A stretch of 64,000 nt of DNA from Herbidospora sakaeratensis. Its GTDB lineage: Bacteria; Actinomycetota; Actinomycetes; Streptosporangiales; Streptosporangiaceae. Each line of letters opens with the position of its first letter. Position 1 is the stretch's first letter. A program made the position numbers and the translations under genes. Under the pieces are notes generated by a model. It did not search any database and was not told where the DNA came from. It saw nothing but the letters and a program-made list of their open reading frames with translations. Location: NCBI RefSeq assembly GCF_001570525.1, contig NZ_BBXC01000024.1, positions 27,784 through 91,783 on the forward strand, read 5' to 3'. Below are positions 15,652 to 23,852 of this stretch, one piece after another.

Positions 15652-16479
15652 ATGCGACTTCGTCTTGCCGTGGGCTGTGCGATGTGGAACCAGAAGTCGT
15701 GGCCGTCGGAGGGCCTGGCCGACTACGCGGCCCACTGCACCGCCGTCGAGGGCAACACGACCTTCTACGCCGTCCCGTCGCGCGAGACCGTCGAGTCGTG
15801 GGCCCGCCAGACCGGCCCCGACTTCCGCTTCCTGGTCAAACTCCCGAAGACCATCACCCACGAACGCCGCCTGACGGGCGCGGCCGACGAGCTGAGGGCG
15901 TTCCTGCACACGATGGAGCCCCTCGGCCCCCGCAACCACGCCCTGTGGATCCAGCTCCCCGGCGGCTTCGGCCCGGCCGACCTCGGCGTCCTGGCGGCCT
16001 TCCTGCGCGGGCTGCCCACGGGCCACCGCTACGCCGTCGAGGTCCGCCACCGGGCCTTCTTCGACGACGAGCGGGCCGCCTCGGCGCTTGAGAAGGTGCT
16101 GGCCCCCCGCGACGCCGAATGGGTGCCCTTCGACACGACGGTCCTGTTCGAGCGGCCCCCGACCTCCGACACCGAACGCGAGGCGTGGACGCGCAAACCG
16201 CGCATGCCCAGAAGAGACCGCGCGCTGACCGCCCACCCGCTGATCCGCTACATCGGCCGCGACGACCCCGACCGGACCGTCGAGGGCTGGGCCTTCTGGG
16301 TGGAGAAGACGGTCGAGTGGCTGAAGGAGGGCCGCTCGCCGACGATGTTCGTGCACACCCCCGACAACGTCGACGCGCTCACCCTCAACCGGCGCTTCCA
16401 CGAGGAGGTCAGGGCGCGCCTTCCCGAACTGGAGCCGCTGCCCGAGCCTCCCGAGACGGAGCCGCTGACCCTCTTCTAG
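15652..16479 (+). CDS. DUF72 (YecE) family protein
   Basis: A 275-residue protein of the DUF72 TIM-barrel family. Recognisable pieces are LAVGCAMWNQKSWP at the start, VEGNTTFYAVPSRETVESWA, FLVKLPKTITHERRL, WIQLPGGFGP, the EVRH strand and a C-terminal MFVHTPDN. The start replaces the usual GxSGW signature with GCAMW, seen in a common actinobacterial subgroup. The biochemical role is unknown. ATG 15652 is preferred to TTG 15640; AGGTGA lies 12 nt upstream. The stop overlaps the convergent gene by 4 bp. Confidence 0.85.
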   Translation: MRLRLAVGCAMWNQKSWPSEGLADYAAHCTAVEGNTTFYAVPSRETVESWARQTGPDFRFLVKLPKTITHERRLTGAADELRAFLHTMEPLGPRNHALWIQLPGGFGPADLGVLAAFLRGLPTGHRYAVEVRHRAFFDDERAASALEKVLAPRDAEWVPFDTTVLFERPPTSDTEREAWTRKPRMPRRDRALTAHPLIRYIGRDDPDRTVEGWAFWVEKTVEWLKEGRSPTMFVHTPDNVDALTLNRRFHEEVRARLPELEPLPEPPETEPLTLF

Positions 16480-17339
16480 AGCACGGACAGGTGCAGGCCC
16501 TCGCCGACGGCGTACAGGTCGAAGCGCCGCAGCGTCTCGGCGTCGTCGGCGCACAACGTCACCCGTTCCGACTGGCGGCTCACGGCGTCCAGGCAGGCTC
16601 CGGCGCGGGAGACGCCCCACCCGATCCGCACTGTCACGGGCCTGCCGTGGAGCGTGTAGTGGACCCGCTGCTCCCAGAACCTGGGCGCGGTCTCGGTGCC
16701 GAGCCGGACCACCTCGATCCGGTCGAGCCGCCACCCCTCGGGCAGCAGCGCGTCCGCCGCGTACGACCTCGGCCGCAGCACGACCGTCAGCTCCGACGCG
16801 ACGCGGTGCAGCACGCCGCGGACGTCCCGCTCCGGCAGGTCGTTCGTGCCGGCCTGGACCCAGGTTCCGTCGGGCATGCGCCAGCGCAACCAGTCGTCGT
16901 CCACCCAGAACGCCGGGTTCCCGTTCACCGGCGGCGCCTGCTCACCGCTCCCCGGAGGCACGAGCAGGTCGAGCAGGATCGCCGACTTGGGCTGGTCGCC
17001 CGACTCGTAGATCGCCGCGCGCTCGTCATCGACGTCGTAGATCGAAAGACTGCCGCCCCCGCGCCTGACCGACTCGGGCAACCAGCCGAAGACGGGATAG
17101 CGGTCGAGGACCGCGCCGCCGGTGACCGAAGGACCGGCGACGGTGTCGGCTTCCCGGTGGGCCGGGTTGAGGAACACCGCCAGCGCCCCCGCGAGCGCCA
17201 GTGCGCCCGCCAGGCCGCCGACCTGCCGCGCCCGCCGCCGTCTCCGCCCGCCGCGCACGGCCCGGCCGACGTCGATGGTGGTGTGCGGGGGCGGGTTGCG
17301 TACCAGATCATGAAGTTGCACGGTCAGCCCGTCGGACAC
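16476..17339 (-). CDS. Membrane-anchored protein co-encoded with SigE-family sigma factor
   Basis: A 287-residue protein with a cytosolic N terminus (about 1-38) that ends in a GGRRRRRAR cluster, one membrane segment (about 40-60), and a large extracytoplasmic domain with cysteines near the C terminus (GACLDA and TLCADD). I find no enzymatic motif. The N-terminal hexad around LVRNPPPHTTIDVGRAV resembles CU044_5270-like proteins that follow SigE-family sigma genes. The GTG start is one base after the sigma stop, so the pair is an operon. Likely roles are membrane sensor or anti-sigma factor, by analogy only. Confidence 0.7.
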   Translation of the reverse strand: MSDGLTVQLHDLVRNPPPHTTIDVGRAVRGGRRRRRARQVGGLAGALALAGALAVFLNPAHREADTVAGPSVTGGAVLDRYPVFGWLPESVRRGGGSLSIYDVDDERAAIYESGDQPKSAILLDLLVPPGSGEQAPPVNGNPAFWVDDDWLRWRMPDGTWVQAGTNDLPERDVRGVLHRVASELTVVLRPRSYAADALLPEGWRLDRIEVVRLGTETAPRFWEQRVHYTLHGRPVTVRIGWGVSRAGACLDAVSRQSERVTLCADDAETLRRFDLYAVGEGLHLSVL

Positions 17340-17340
17340 G

Positions 17341-17817
17341 TCAGACCCTCTCCAGGTTCCTGCGCAGCGTCGCCAGCCCCCGCGAGGCCTGGCTCTTGAC
17401 GTTCCCGGGCGAACACCGCATCGTCCGCGCCGCTTCCTCGATCGACAGGTCGCAGTAGTACCGCAGCACCACCGCCGCCCGCTGCCGCGGCGGCAGCGCG
17501 TCGAGCGCGGTCCGCAGGTCGAGAGCCGTCTCCAGGTCCTGTACGGCCACCGCCTCGTCCGTCCCCGTCCACGGCACCACCCACCGCGCCCAGAACCTCC
17601 GGCGCTCGGCCAGGAACTCGTTCACGAGCACCGCCCGCGCGTAGCCGTCGAGGTTCCCGGCCCGCCGCGCCCGCTGCCAGTGCACGAACAGCTTGGTGAT
17701 CGCCGCCTGGACCAGGTCGTCGGCCTGATGCCAGTCGCCGCACAACAAATAGGCCACCTTGCGTAACCAGGGCGTCTTCGCCGTGGCGTACTCGATGAAC
17801 TCGGCGTCCGCCGCCAT
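17341..17817 (-). CDS. SigE-family RNA polymerase sigma factor
   Basis: A 158-residue two-domain sigma factor. Region 2 (about 8-75) contains RKVAYLLCGDWHQADDLVQAAITKLFVHW, the typical SigE-family -10 recognition segment. Region 4 (about 100-155) has LPPRQRAAVVLRYYCDLSIEEAARTM and the recognition helix SPGNVKSQASRGLATLR. The ATG at 17817 follows GGGAGGG at a normal distance. It is the second sigma/membrane-protein pair in the window, but the two sigma factors are only distantly alike. The target genes are unknown. Confidence 0.9.
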   Translation of the reverse strand: MAADAEFIEYATAKTPWLRKVAYLLCGDWHQADDLVQAAITKLFVHWQRARRAGNLDGYARAVLVNEFLAERRRFWARWVVPWTGTDEAVAVQDLETALDLRTALDALPPRQRAAVVLRYYCDLSIEEAARTMRCSPGNVKSQASRGLATLRRNLERV

Positions 17818-17864
17818 CAGGAGCCCTCCCGGGGATGCCGTCACATCTCTGATGGCCCGAGCCG

Positions 17865-18821
17865 TCAGGAAGGTTGCACGGAGGTTTTCCGGAACCGCGA
17901 CGGGGCGATGCCGTAGCGGCCGGTGAAGGCCTGGCGCAGCGACTCCGCCCGGCCGAAGCCGGTCCGCTGGGCGATCACCGCCATCGTCAGGTCGGTCGTC
18001 TCCAGCAGCCGCGCCGCCGCCTCCAGCCGGGCCTCGCGCACGTACCGGGCCGGCGACGACCCCAGGTGCTTCACGAACAGCCGGGTCAGGTGGCGCTCGC
18101 TGGTGCCGGCGCGGCGGGCGAGGGCGGCCGTCGACAGGTCGTCGCACAGGTTGGCCCCGATGAAGGCGGTGAGGGTGCTCAGCGGCCCGTCGGGGGCGGG
18201 AGGCTTGACGAACATGCTCATCTGGGCCTGGTTGCCGGGCCGCTGGAGGTAGGTCACCAGGTGCCGGGAGGTCATCCGGGCCACCTCGGCGCCGTGGTCC
18301 TCCTCGATGAACGCCAGCGTGAGGTCGAGCGCGGCGGTCACCCCGGCCGAGGTGGCGACCGCGCCGTCGCGGATGAAGATCGGGTCGGGGTCGACCGTGA
18401 TCCGCGGGTGGCGGGCGGCCAGGCGGGGGGCGTGCCACCAGTGGGTGGTGGCCCGGCGGCCGTCGAGCAGGCCGGTCTCGGCCAGCACCGACGCGCCCGT
18501 GCAGACCGAGGCGACCCGGCGGCTGATCGCGGCGAGCCGCCTGACGTGGGCGACCAGCACGGGATCGTCCGCGGCGTCGTCGCAGCCGATCCCGCCGGCG
18601 ACGATCAGGGTGTCGAGCGGGCCGGTCTCGTGTTCGAGCGCGCCCTGCGCGGCCAGGGTCAGCCCGCTGGCGCAGACGACGGGCCGCCCGCCGAGGGTGG
18701 CGAACGTGACGTCGTAGGGAGGCGCGGCGCCGAACAGGTTCGACATGATCAGCGAGCTGGTGACACAGGCGATGTCCAGTAATTCGGCGGCCGGATACCC
18801 GACGACCACGACTCTCCGCAT
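17865..18821 (-). CDS. GlxA-type AraC family transcriptional regulator with DJ-1/PfpI domain
   Basis: A 318-residue regulator. The N-terminal domain (about 1-170) is a DJ-1/PfpI amidase-like fold with the cysteine elbow VCTGASVLAETGLLDGRRATTHW. The C-terminal AraC domain (about 215-312) has two helix-turn-helices, including STAALARRAGTSERHLTRLF and MAVIAQRTGFGRAESLRQAF. Relatives sense small molecules, amino acids or ADP-ribose-derived signals. TAGTCT lies 6 nt before the ATG and no SD is seen, so the mRNA is probably leaderless. It is divergent from the small membrane protein at 18907, a likely target. Confidence 0.9.
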   Translation of the reverse strand: MRRVVVVGYPAAELLDIACVTSSLIMSNLFGAAPPYDVTFATLGGRPVVCASGLTLAAQGALEHETGPLDTLIVAGGIGCDDAADDPVLVAHVRRLAAISRRVASVCTGASVLAETGLLDGRRATTHWWHAPRLAARHPRITVDPDPIFIRDGAVATSAGVTAALDLTLAFIEEDHGAEVARMTSRHLVTYLQRPGNQAQMSMFVKPPAPDGPLSTLTAFIGANLCDDLSTAALARRAGTSERHLTRLFVKHLGSSPARYVREARLEAAARLLETTDLTMAVIAQRTGFGRAESLRQAFTGRYGIAPSRFRKTSVQPS

Positions 18822-18906
18822 GACAGCAGACTAAGAGCCCAGATTTCCGGACACATTGGTCTCCGGACGTAGGTTCGGCTCCTTCTCGCGGACCATCCTC
18901 GACCGC

Positions 18907-19269
18907 ATGAACTGGAAACGATTCGTCCTGCACTACCTCGAGATGATCGTCGCGATGTTCGCCGGGATGTTCCTGCTGGGCCTGGTCACCGGCCGCTGGG
19001 ACCTCGGCCCCGAGCTCGGCTACCTCGTCATGGCCACCAACATGTCGATCGGGATGGCCGTCGTCATGCGGCTGCGCGGGCACTCATGGCCACGCACCCT
19101 GGAGATGTGCGCCGCCATGTACGCGCCCGCGCTGGTGGCCTTCCCGCTCTTCTGGGCCGGCGTGCTCGACGACCACGGCCTGATGATGACGACCCACGTG
19201 ATCATGTTCCCGCTGATGCTCGCCGTGATGCTGCTGCGCCGCGACGAGTACGCCCACGCCCACCATTAG
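18907..19269 (+). CDS. Small four-helix membrane protein
   Basis: A 120-residue protein with four hydrophobic segments (about 12-32, 38-55, 72-90, 95-112), several methionines and an HAHH tail. The ATG at 18907 is chosen because the protein then begins MNWKRFVLHYLEM and runs into the first helix. Similar short proteins in databases carry unreliable names such as flagellar biosynthesis protein. I do not assign a function. Its position opposite the GlxA-type regulator suggests it is the controlled gene. It overlaps the convergent transporter gene by 4 bp. Confidence 0.7.
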   Translation: MNWKRFVLHYLEMIVAMFAGMFLLGLVTGRWDLGPELGYLVMATNMSIGMAVVMRLRGHSWPRTLEMCAAMYAPALVAFPLFWAGVLDDHGLMMTTHVIMFPLMLAVMLLRRDEYAHAHH

Positions 19270-20474
19270 AGCTTCTCCTGCCGGGGCAGGACCACCTCCC
19301 GCAGGATCAGCAGCAGGGCGGCGGCCAGCGGGATGCCCAGCAGGGCGCCCACCACGCCGAGCAGCGCGCCGCCCAGCAGGGCGCCGATGATGGTCGCGAT
19401 CGGCGGCACGTCGACCGACGACTTGAACACCCTCGGCGAGATCACGTAGTTCTCGATCTGCTGGTAGATCACGAAGAAGATCACGCACGCGATGCCGACG
19501 GGCAACGAGGTCAGCAGGCCCACCAGAGAGGCCACCGCGGCCCCGATGACCGCGCCGACCATGGGGATCAGGTCGGTGATCGCCACGAAGATCGCCAGCG
19601 CCAGGGCGTAGGGCACCCCGGCGATGGTCAGGAAGACGAACGTCACCACGCCGGCGATCAGGGAGATGATCAGGTTGCCGCCGACGTAGCCGCCGATCTG
19701 CCTGATCACCTCGTCCACGAGCTTGGTCACCCGCTCGCGCCGCGAGCGCGGCACCAGCCGGTAGCCCGACTCCTTGATCGTGTTCAGCGACCCGAGGAAG
19801 TAGAGCGTCAGCACCAGCACCGTCAGGAAGCTGAACACGGCGCTGATCACCACGCCGGCCACGCCGAGAAGGCCGCCGAAGAGCTGGGTGGCCAGGTCGC
19901 CGCTGGTGACGTACTGCGTCAGCTTGTCCAGCACCTGATACTCCTGGTCCAGCGACCGGATCAGGGGATGGTTCTGGAGCTGCTGGACGAGCGTCGGCAC
20001 GTCCTGGATGAAGCCGGTCGTCTGCTCGGTGAGCGCCGGCACGATCGACACCGCGAAGATCGCGAAGAACGCGATCACCCCGACGAACACGATGGTGATC
20101 GCCCAGATGCGGGCCATGCCCCGGCCGTGCAGCCACTCGACGGCCGGGTTGAGCCCGATCGCCAGGAACAGCGACACCACGATCAGGACCAGGACGGACC
20201 CGGCGGCGGCCACCATCTGGACCAGCCACCAGGCCGTCAGCACGCCCAGCGCGGCCACCAGGCCGAACATGAACGGGCCGTTGCCCATGGGCTTGCCGGG
20301 ACGGCCGAACGGCAGCTTGTGCTCGCCGGTCGGCTCGCGTTCCGGCGGAGGCGGCGGTTCGGCCACGGCGCCGATGGGAGCGTGTGCGATGGGCGTCTCG
20401 ACGGGCGAGGGCCCGGAGGAAACGGATTTGTCCGTCACGAGAGCCAAGACTGCCCCAAACGTGCCCTCATACAC
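19266..20474 (-). CDS. AI-2E family transporter (PerM-like)
   Basis: A 402-residue membrane protein of the AI-2E/DUF20 superfamily. After a Pro-rich cytosolic N terminus (about 1-75) there are paired helices, a long amphipathic middle region (FIQDVPTLVQQLQNHPLIR), and the family-typical second half with LVDEVIRQIGGYVGGNLIISLIAG, IPMVGAVIGA and PRVFKSSVDVPPIATIIGALLGG. The family exports diverse small molecules or ions; the AI-2 name should not be read as a substrate claim. GTG 20474 has no clear SD, and a start at GTG 20438 is possible. Confidence 0.85.
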   Translation of the reverse strand: MYEGTFGAVLALVTDKSVSSGPSPVETPIAHAPIGAVAEPPPPPEREPTGEHKLPFGRPGKPMGNGPFMFGLVAALGVLTAWWLVQMVAAAGSVLVLIVVSLFLAIGLNPAVEWLHGRGMARIWAITIVFVGVIAFFAIFAVSIVPALTEQTTGFIQDVPTLVQQLQNHPLIRSLDQEYQVLDKLTQYVTSGDLATQLFGGLLGVAGVVISAVFSFLTVLVLTLYFLGSLNTIKESGYRLVPRSRRERVTKLVDEVIRQIGGYVGGNLIISLIAGVVTFVFLTIAGVPYALALAIFVAITDLIPMVGAVIGAAVASLVGLLTSLPVGIACVIFFVIYQQIENYVISPRVFKSSVDVPPIATIIGALLGGALLGVVGALLGIPLAAALLLILREVVLPRQEKL

Positions 20475-20480
20475 AAAGAA

Positions 20481-20506
20481 GCCGACGCCCGATCATGGGC
20501 GCCGGC
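20481..20506 (-). terminator. Intrinsic terminator hairpin
   Basis: GCCGACGCCC (20481-20490) pairs with GGGCGCCGGC (20497-20506) around a 6-nt loop, with one mismatch. It follows the stop of the minus-strand gene at 20523 and separates it from the transporter gene. Confidence 0.7.
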
Positions 20507-20522
20507 TCCTCCGAGCTGGGCC

Positions 20523-21077
20523 TCAGGACATGCGGTTCTGCATCTCGTCGGCCTTCTGCTCCATCGTCTCGCCCGCCTGGTGAGCGCGGTGCCGCACGTG
20601 CTCCACCTTGCCGCGGACCGCCTCCTTGGTGTCGGACATGGTGTCCGCCCACTGCCGGGCGTTCCGCTTGTAGAGCGCGAAACCGATCGCGCCCATGGCC
20701 AGGCCGCCCATCAGCACCATCATCGGCATCCGGGTCCGCCGCTTGACGATCGGCGGCGCCGGGTCGATGCGACGGGCCATCTCGGCCATCATCGCGGCCA
20801 CCCTCGGCGCGATGTGCTCCTCGAACGAAATCGCCGCGTGGTCAAGCCGCGGGGCGGCCCAGTAGCGGGCGTCCTCGAACCGGCTCGTCGCGACGTCACG
20901 GGCGGTGCCCGCGTAGTCACGAGCGTTGCCGGCCATGCCGATCGCGCCGTCACGGGCCATGCCGGCCATCGGGCCGACCCTGTTGGCCGTGCGGTAAGCC
21001 GAGTGTTTCGCCCGGCTCGCCCACGTCTCTGGATAGTCGAGCGCGGCGCGCGCCTTCTTCTTCATTGTCCGGGACAC
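20523..21077 (-). CDS. Hypothetical protein with helical repeats and one membrane segment
   Basis: A 184-residue protein. The GTG at 21077 is supported by GGGGAGG at 5 nt. The first half is an alanine- and arginine-rich helical stretch with repeated A-R-D units (GMARDGAIG, GNARDYAG, GTARDVAT), then a basic stretch and a membrane segment (about 118-138, MPMMVLMGGLAMGAIGFALY), and a charged C-terminal helix rich in His, Lys and Glu. It resembles the YtxH/apolipoprotein-like amphipathic proteins found beside stress genes, but I recognise no specific family. It is divergent from the cyclophilin gene. Confidence 0.65.
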   Translation of the reverse strand: MSRTMKKKARAALDYPETWASRAKHSAYRTANRVGPMAGMARDGAIGMAGNARDYAGTARDVATSRFEDARYWAAPRLDHAAISFEEHIAPRVAAMMAEMARRIDPAPPIVKRRTRMPMMVLMGGLAMGAIGFALYKRNARQWADTMSDTKEAVRGKVEHVRHRAHQAGETMEQKADEMQNRMS

Positions 21078-21221
21078 GACAACCTCCCCTGTCGAATTGG
21101 GGCCCCGAAGCGTCACCTTCCCGGCGGAATGCCCCTCAATCATCACCAGGGGCGCTCCGGACGATCGCTACCCTTGCCCTTGGAAAACATCGAGTCTGTG
21201 ACACAAAGGGGGCGGCCACGC

Positions 21222-21752
21222 ATGGCTGAGAACCTCATCGCGACCCTGAACACCAACCGGGGCACGATCAAAATCAAGCTCTGGCCGAACCAGGCGCCGA
21301 AGACGGTCCGCAACTTCGTCGAGCTCGCCGAGGGCACCCGGGAGTGGACCCACCCGGAGACCGGCCAGAAGACCAACGCCAAGCTCTACGACGGCACCGT
21401 CTTCCACCGCGTGATCGCCGGGTTCATGCTCCAGGGCGGCGACCCGCTGGGCCAGGGCATCGGCGGCCCCGGCTACGACTTCGACGACGAGATCCACACC
21501 GAGAACCAGTTCAACCGCCCCTACCTGCTGGCCATGGCCAACGCGGGCAAGCGGTTCGGCAAGGGCACCAACGGCTCGCAGTTCTTCATCACCGTCGCCA
21601 AGACCCCCCACCTGAACCAGGGGCACACGATCTTCGGTGAGGTCATCGAGGGCAGCGACGTGGTCGACGCGATCGCCGTCACCGAGACCGACGGCCGCGA
21701 CCGGCCGATCAAGGAAGTCGTCCTGGAGTCGGTCACCATCGACCGGGTCTGA
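21222..21752 (+). CDS. Peptidyl-prolyl cis-trans isomerase, cyclophilin type
   Basis: A 176-residue single-domain cyclophilin. Active-site and family residues are visible: FHRVIAGFMLQGGDP (catalytic Arg and Phe), GTNGSQFFIT, and HLNQGHTIFGEV. The protein begins directly with the first strand (MAENLIATLNTNRGTIKI) and has no signal peptide, so it is cytosolic and probably assists folding. AAAGGGGGCGG precedes the ATG. A strong hairpin follows, before the rhomboid gene. The cyclophilin-rhomboid-crgA order is conserved near the replication origin of many actinobacteria. Confidence 0.94.
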   Translation: MAENLIATLNTNRGTIKIKLWPNQAPKTVRNFVELAEGTREWTHPETGQKTNAKLYDGTVFHRVIAGFMLQGGDPLGQGIGGPGYDFDDEIHTENQFNRPYLLAMANAGKRFGKGTNGSQFFITVAKTPHLNQGHTIFGEVIEGSDVVDAIAVTETDGRDRPIKEVVLESVTIDRV

Positions 21753-21759
21753 TCGCCCG

Positions 21760-21793
21760 CGGCGGAGGCGCCCCACGGTGGGCGCCTTCGCCG
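21760..21793 (+). terminator. Intrinsic terminator after the cyclophilin gene
   Basis: A 14-bp inverted repeat (21760-21773 with 21780-21793, one G-U pair, 6-nt loop) starts 8 bp after the stop codon. Confidence 0.75.
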
Positions 21794-21837
21794 TTTCCGT
21801 ATGGCAGGCTGTGGTAAGGCCCCTCCGGAAGGACCCC

Positions 21838-22731
21838 ATGACCACCCAGCCTCCCTCGATGGAACCGGGCTCGGCGGCGGTGCCCACCTGCTACCGGCAC
21901 CCCGAGCGCGAGACCTACGTCCGCTGCCAGCGGTGCGACAAGCCCATCTGCCCCGACTGCATGCAAGACGCCGCGGTCGGCTTCCAGTGCGTCGAGTGCG
22001 TCCGCGAGGGCAACAAGGGCGTCCGGCAGGCCCGGGCCCAGTTCGGCGGCGGCCACGTCACCGTGCCCCGGGTCACCTGGGCGCTGCTGGCGGTCAACGT
22101 GCTGGCCTACGCGGCCGAGCTGGTGCTGGGCGGCGAGTTCGTCAACCGGTTCTCCACCTCGCCGGGCGCGATCTACGGCGGCGAGTTCTGGCGGCTGATC
22201 ACTGGCGCCTTCCTGCACTCCCGGCCCACGTCGGCGTTCGCGATCACCCACATCCTGTTCAACATGTGGGCGTTGTGGGTCATCGGGCCCGAACTCGAAC
22301 GCCGCCTGGGTCACGCGCGGTTCGCCGCGCTCTACCTGACCGCCGCGCTCGGCGGATCGGTCGCCGTCTACCTGTTCAGCGCCTACTCGGCCGTCGGCGC
22401 CTCGGGCGCCATCTACGGCCTGTTCGGCGCGATGTTCGTGATGGCCCGCCGCCTCGGCTACGACGCCCGCGGGGTGGTCTGGCTGATCGGCATCAACGTC
22501 TTCGTGACCTTCGTGATCCCCGGCATCAGCTGGCAGGGTCACCTGGGCGGCCTGGTCGTGGGCGCGCTGGTGGCGGTCATCTTCGCCTACGCGCCCGAAC
22601 GCAACCGGTCGGTCATCCAGTGGGCCGGCGTGGCCGCGGTGCTGCTCGTGCTGGTGCTGACCGTCTACCTGGCCGATCCCTACGCGTTCGTCGCCGAGTG
22701 GGAGAGGCAGATCGGGCCGTTCCCCCGGTGA
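21838..22731 (+). CDS. Rhomboid family intramembrane serine protease with N-terminal zinc-binding motif
   Basis: A 297-residue protease that cleaves substrates inside the membrane. The N terminus (about 14-62) is a B-box-like zinc site with Cys/His pairs (CYRHPER, CQRCDKPICPDCM, CVECVR). Six helices follow; the catalytic Ser189 is in GASGAIYGLFG and the catalytic His235 in GHLGGLVVG, giving the usual Ser-His dyad. The loop GGEFWRLITGAFLH is the standard rhomboid segment. ATG 21838 has GAAGGA at 4 nt. Substrates are unknown. Confidence 0.93.
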   Translation: MTTQPPSMEPGSAAVPTCYRHPERETYVRCQRCDKPICPDCMQDAAVGFQCVECVREGNKGVRQARAQFGGGHVTVPRVTWALLAVNVLAYAAELVLGGEFVNRFSTSPGAIYGGEFWRLITGAFLHSRPTSAFAITHILFNMWALWVIGPELERRLGHARFAALYLTAALGGSVAVYLFSAYSAVGASGAIYGLFGAMFVMARRLGYDARGVVWLIGINVFVTFVIPGISWQGHLGGLVVGALVAVIFAYAPERNRSVIQWAGVAAVLLVLVLTVYLADPYAFVAEWERQIGPFPR

Positions 22732-22738
22732 AACGAAT

Positions 22739-22792
22739 ACGGGCTGATGCTTCCCCAGGCTGTGGAAAAACCTGTGGAAAGTCTCAGCCCGT
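22739..22792. repeat. Inverted repeat enclosing two DnaA-box-like nonamers
   Basis: ACGGGCTGA (22739-22747) and TCAGCCCGT (22784-22792) form a 9-bp inverted repeat between the convergent rhomboid and crgA genes. The loop holds TGTGGAAAA (22761-22769) and TGTGGAAAG (22773-22781); on the minus strand these read TTTTCCACA, which fits the DnaA consensus TTWTNCACA, and CTTTCCACA, one mismatch. It may be a terminator, a DnaA-binding site, or both. Confidence 0.5.
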
Positions 22793-22806
22793 CGTCGTGA
22801 ACCCGG

Positions 22807-23055
22807 CTAGCGCCACTTGGTGGAGAGAACCACACCGAAGATGATCAGGGCGAACCCGATCGCCAGGTTCCAGTTGCCGAGGGGCTCGAACACGGGGCCC
22901 GTGCGGCCGACGATGTAATAGGCCGCGATCCAGCCGATGCCGAGGATCCAGGACGCCACCATCACCGGCGCGAGCCAGCGGGGGCTCACCTTGACCGTCG
23001 TCGTCTTCTGCGGCGGGGTGTAGACGGCCTTCTTGCGAACCTTCGAGTTGGGCAC
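22807..23055 (-). CDS. crgA: Cell division protein CrgA
   Basis: An 82-residue protein with two membrane helices (about 25-45 and 57-77), separated by the short loop GRTGPVFEPLGNWN, and a basic N terminus (PNSKVRKKAVYTPP). Length, topology and the sequence PRWLAPVMV match CrgA, which coordinates FtsZ-ring activity and septal peptidoglycan synthesis in actinobacteria. The GTG at 23055 follows AGGAG by 9 nt; longer reading is not needed. It lies, as in Streptomyces and mycobacteria, near the pknAB-pbpA-rodA operon. Confidence 0.93.
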   Translation of the reverse strand: MPNSKVRKKAVYTPPQKTTTVKVSPRWLAPVMVASWILGIGWIAAYYIVGRTGPVFEPLGNWNLAIGFALIIFGVVLSTKWR

Positions 23056-23222
23056 GGGAGTCTCCTGATGGTCACCCGCGCTCGATGCGGGTCTGGCAGT
23101 AAGCGTAGTCGCTAAGAATAGACGCCGACGTCCCCGAAGGGCGATTCCCCTTTCCATCGGGCGTCCGCAAACAATAGGTCAACACCGGGGATCTCGAGCA
23201 CCCCCACTTCTACGGTGGCCCG

Positions 23223-23840
23223 GTGAGGGCGATCCTGCGGACCATCGGTGAGCTCAGCATCACCCTGGGTGTCGTGTTGCTGCTCTTCTGCGCCTACCTG
23301 CTATGGGGTACCAGCGCCTACACCGAACGCCACCAGCGCCTCCTCCAGCGCCAACTCGAGGCCGAGCAGGCCGACAAGCCCCTCGGGAAGGTCGAACTCG
23401 GCGGCGCCGTGGCCCTCATCCGGATCCCCCGCCTCGGTGCAAGTTACAAATACGCCATCGTCGAGGGCGTCGAGGACGAACACCTGCGCCAGGGCCCCGG
23501 CCACTATCCCGGTTCGGCCCAGCCCGGCGAGGTCGGCAACTTCGTCGTCTCGGGCCACCGCACCACCTACGCCGCCCCGTTCAACCGCATCGACGAACTC
23601 AAGAAGGGCGACCCCATCGTGGTCGACGCCCGCGAGGCCCGGTACACCTACCAGGTCACCGGCACGAAGATCGTCGAACCCACCGAGGTGGACGTCATCG
23701 AACCGGTCCCCGGTCACCCCGGCAAGAAGGCGGTGAAAGCCCTGATCACCCTCTCGACCTGCCACCCCGAATACTCGGCCCGCCAGCGCCTCATCGTCTT
23801 CGGCTCCCTCACCAAGACCGAGGAACGCGATGTGATCTAG
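23223..23840 (+). CDS. Class E sortase
   Basis: A 205-residue membrane-anchored transpeptidase. An N-terminal membrane helix (about 8-28) is followed by an extracytoplasmic sortase domain with the catalytic His112 in SGHRTTYAAPF, Cys180 in LSTCHPEYS and the Arg in ARQRLIVF. The TLXTC-type motif is LSTC and the tyrosine in the substrate loop typical of class E (recognising LAXTG) is present in HRTTY. Class E sortases anchor proteins such as chaplins in Streptomyces. TACGGT lies 6 nt before the GTG and no SD is seen. A small membrane protein gene follows. Confidence 0.92.
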   Translation: MRAILRTIGELSITLGVVLLLFCAYLLWGTSAYTERHQRLLQRQLEAEQADKPLGKVELGGAVALIRIPRLGASYKYAIVEGVEDEHLRQGPGHYPGSAQPGEVGNFVVSGHRTTYAAPFNRIDELKKGDPIVVDAREARYTYQVTGTKIVEPTEVDVIEPVPGHPGKKAVKALITLSTCHPEYSARQRLIVFGSLTKTEERDVI

Positions 23841-23852
23841 GAGGTCCTGCGT

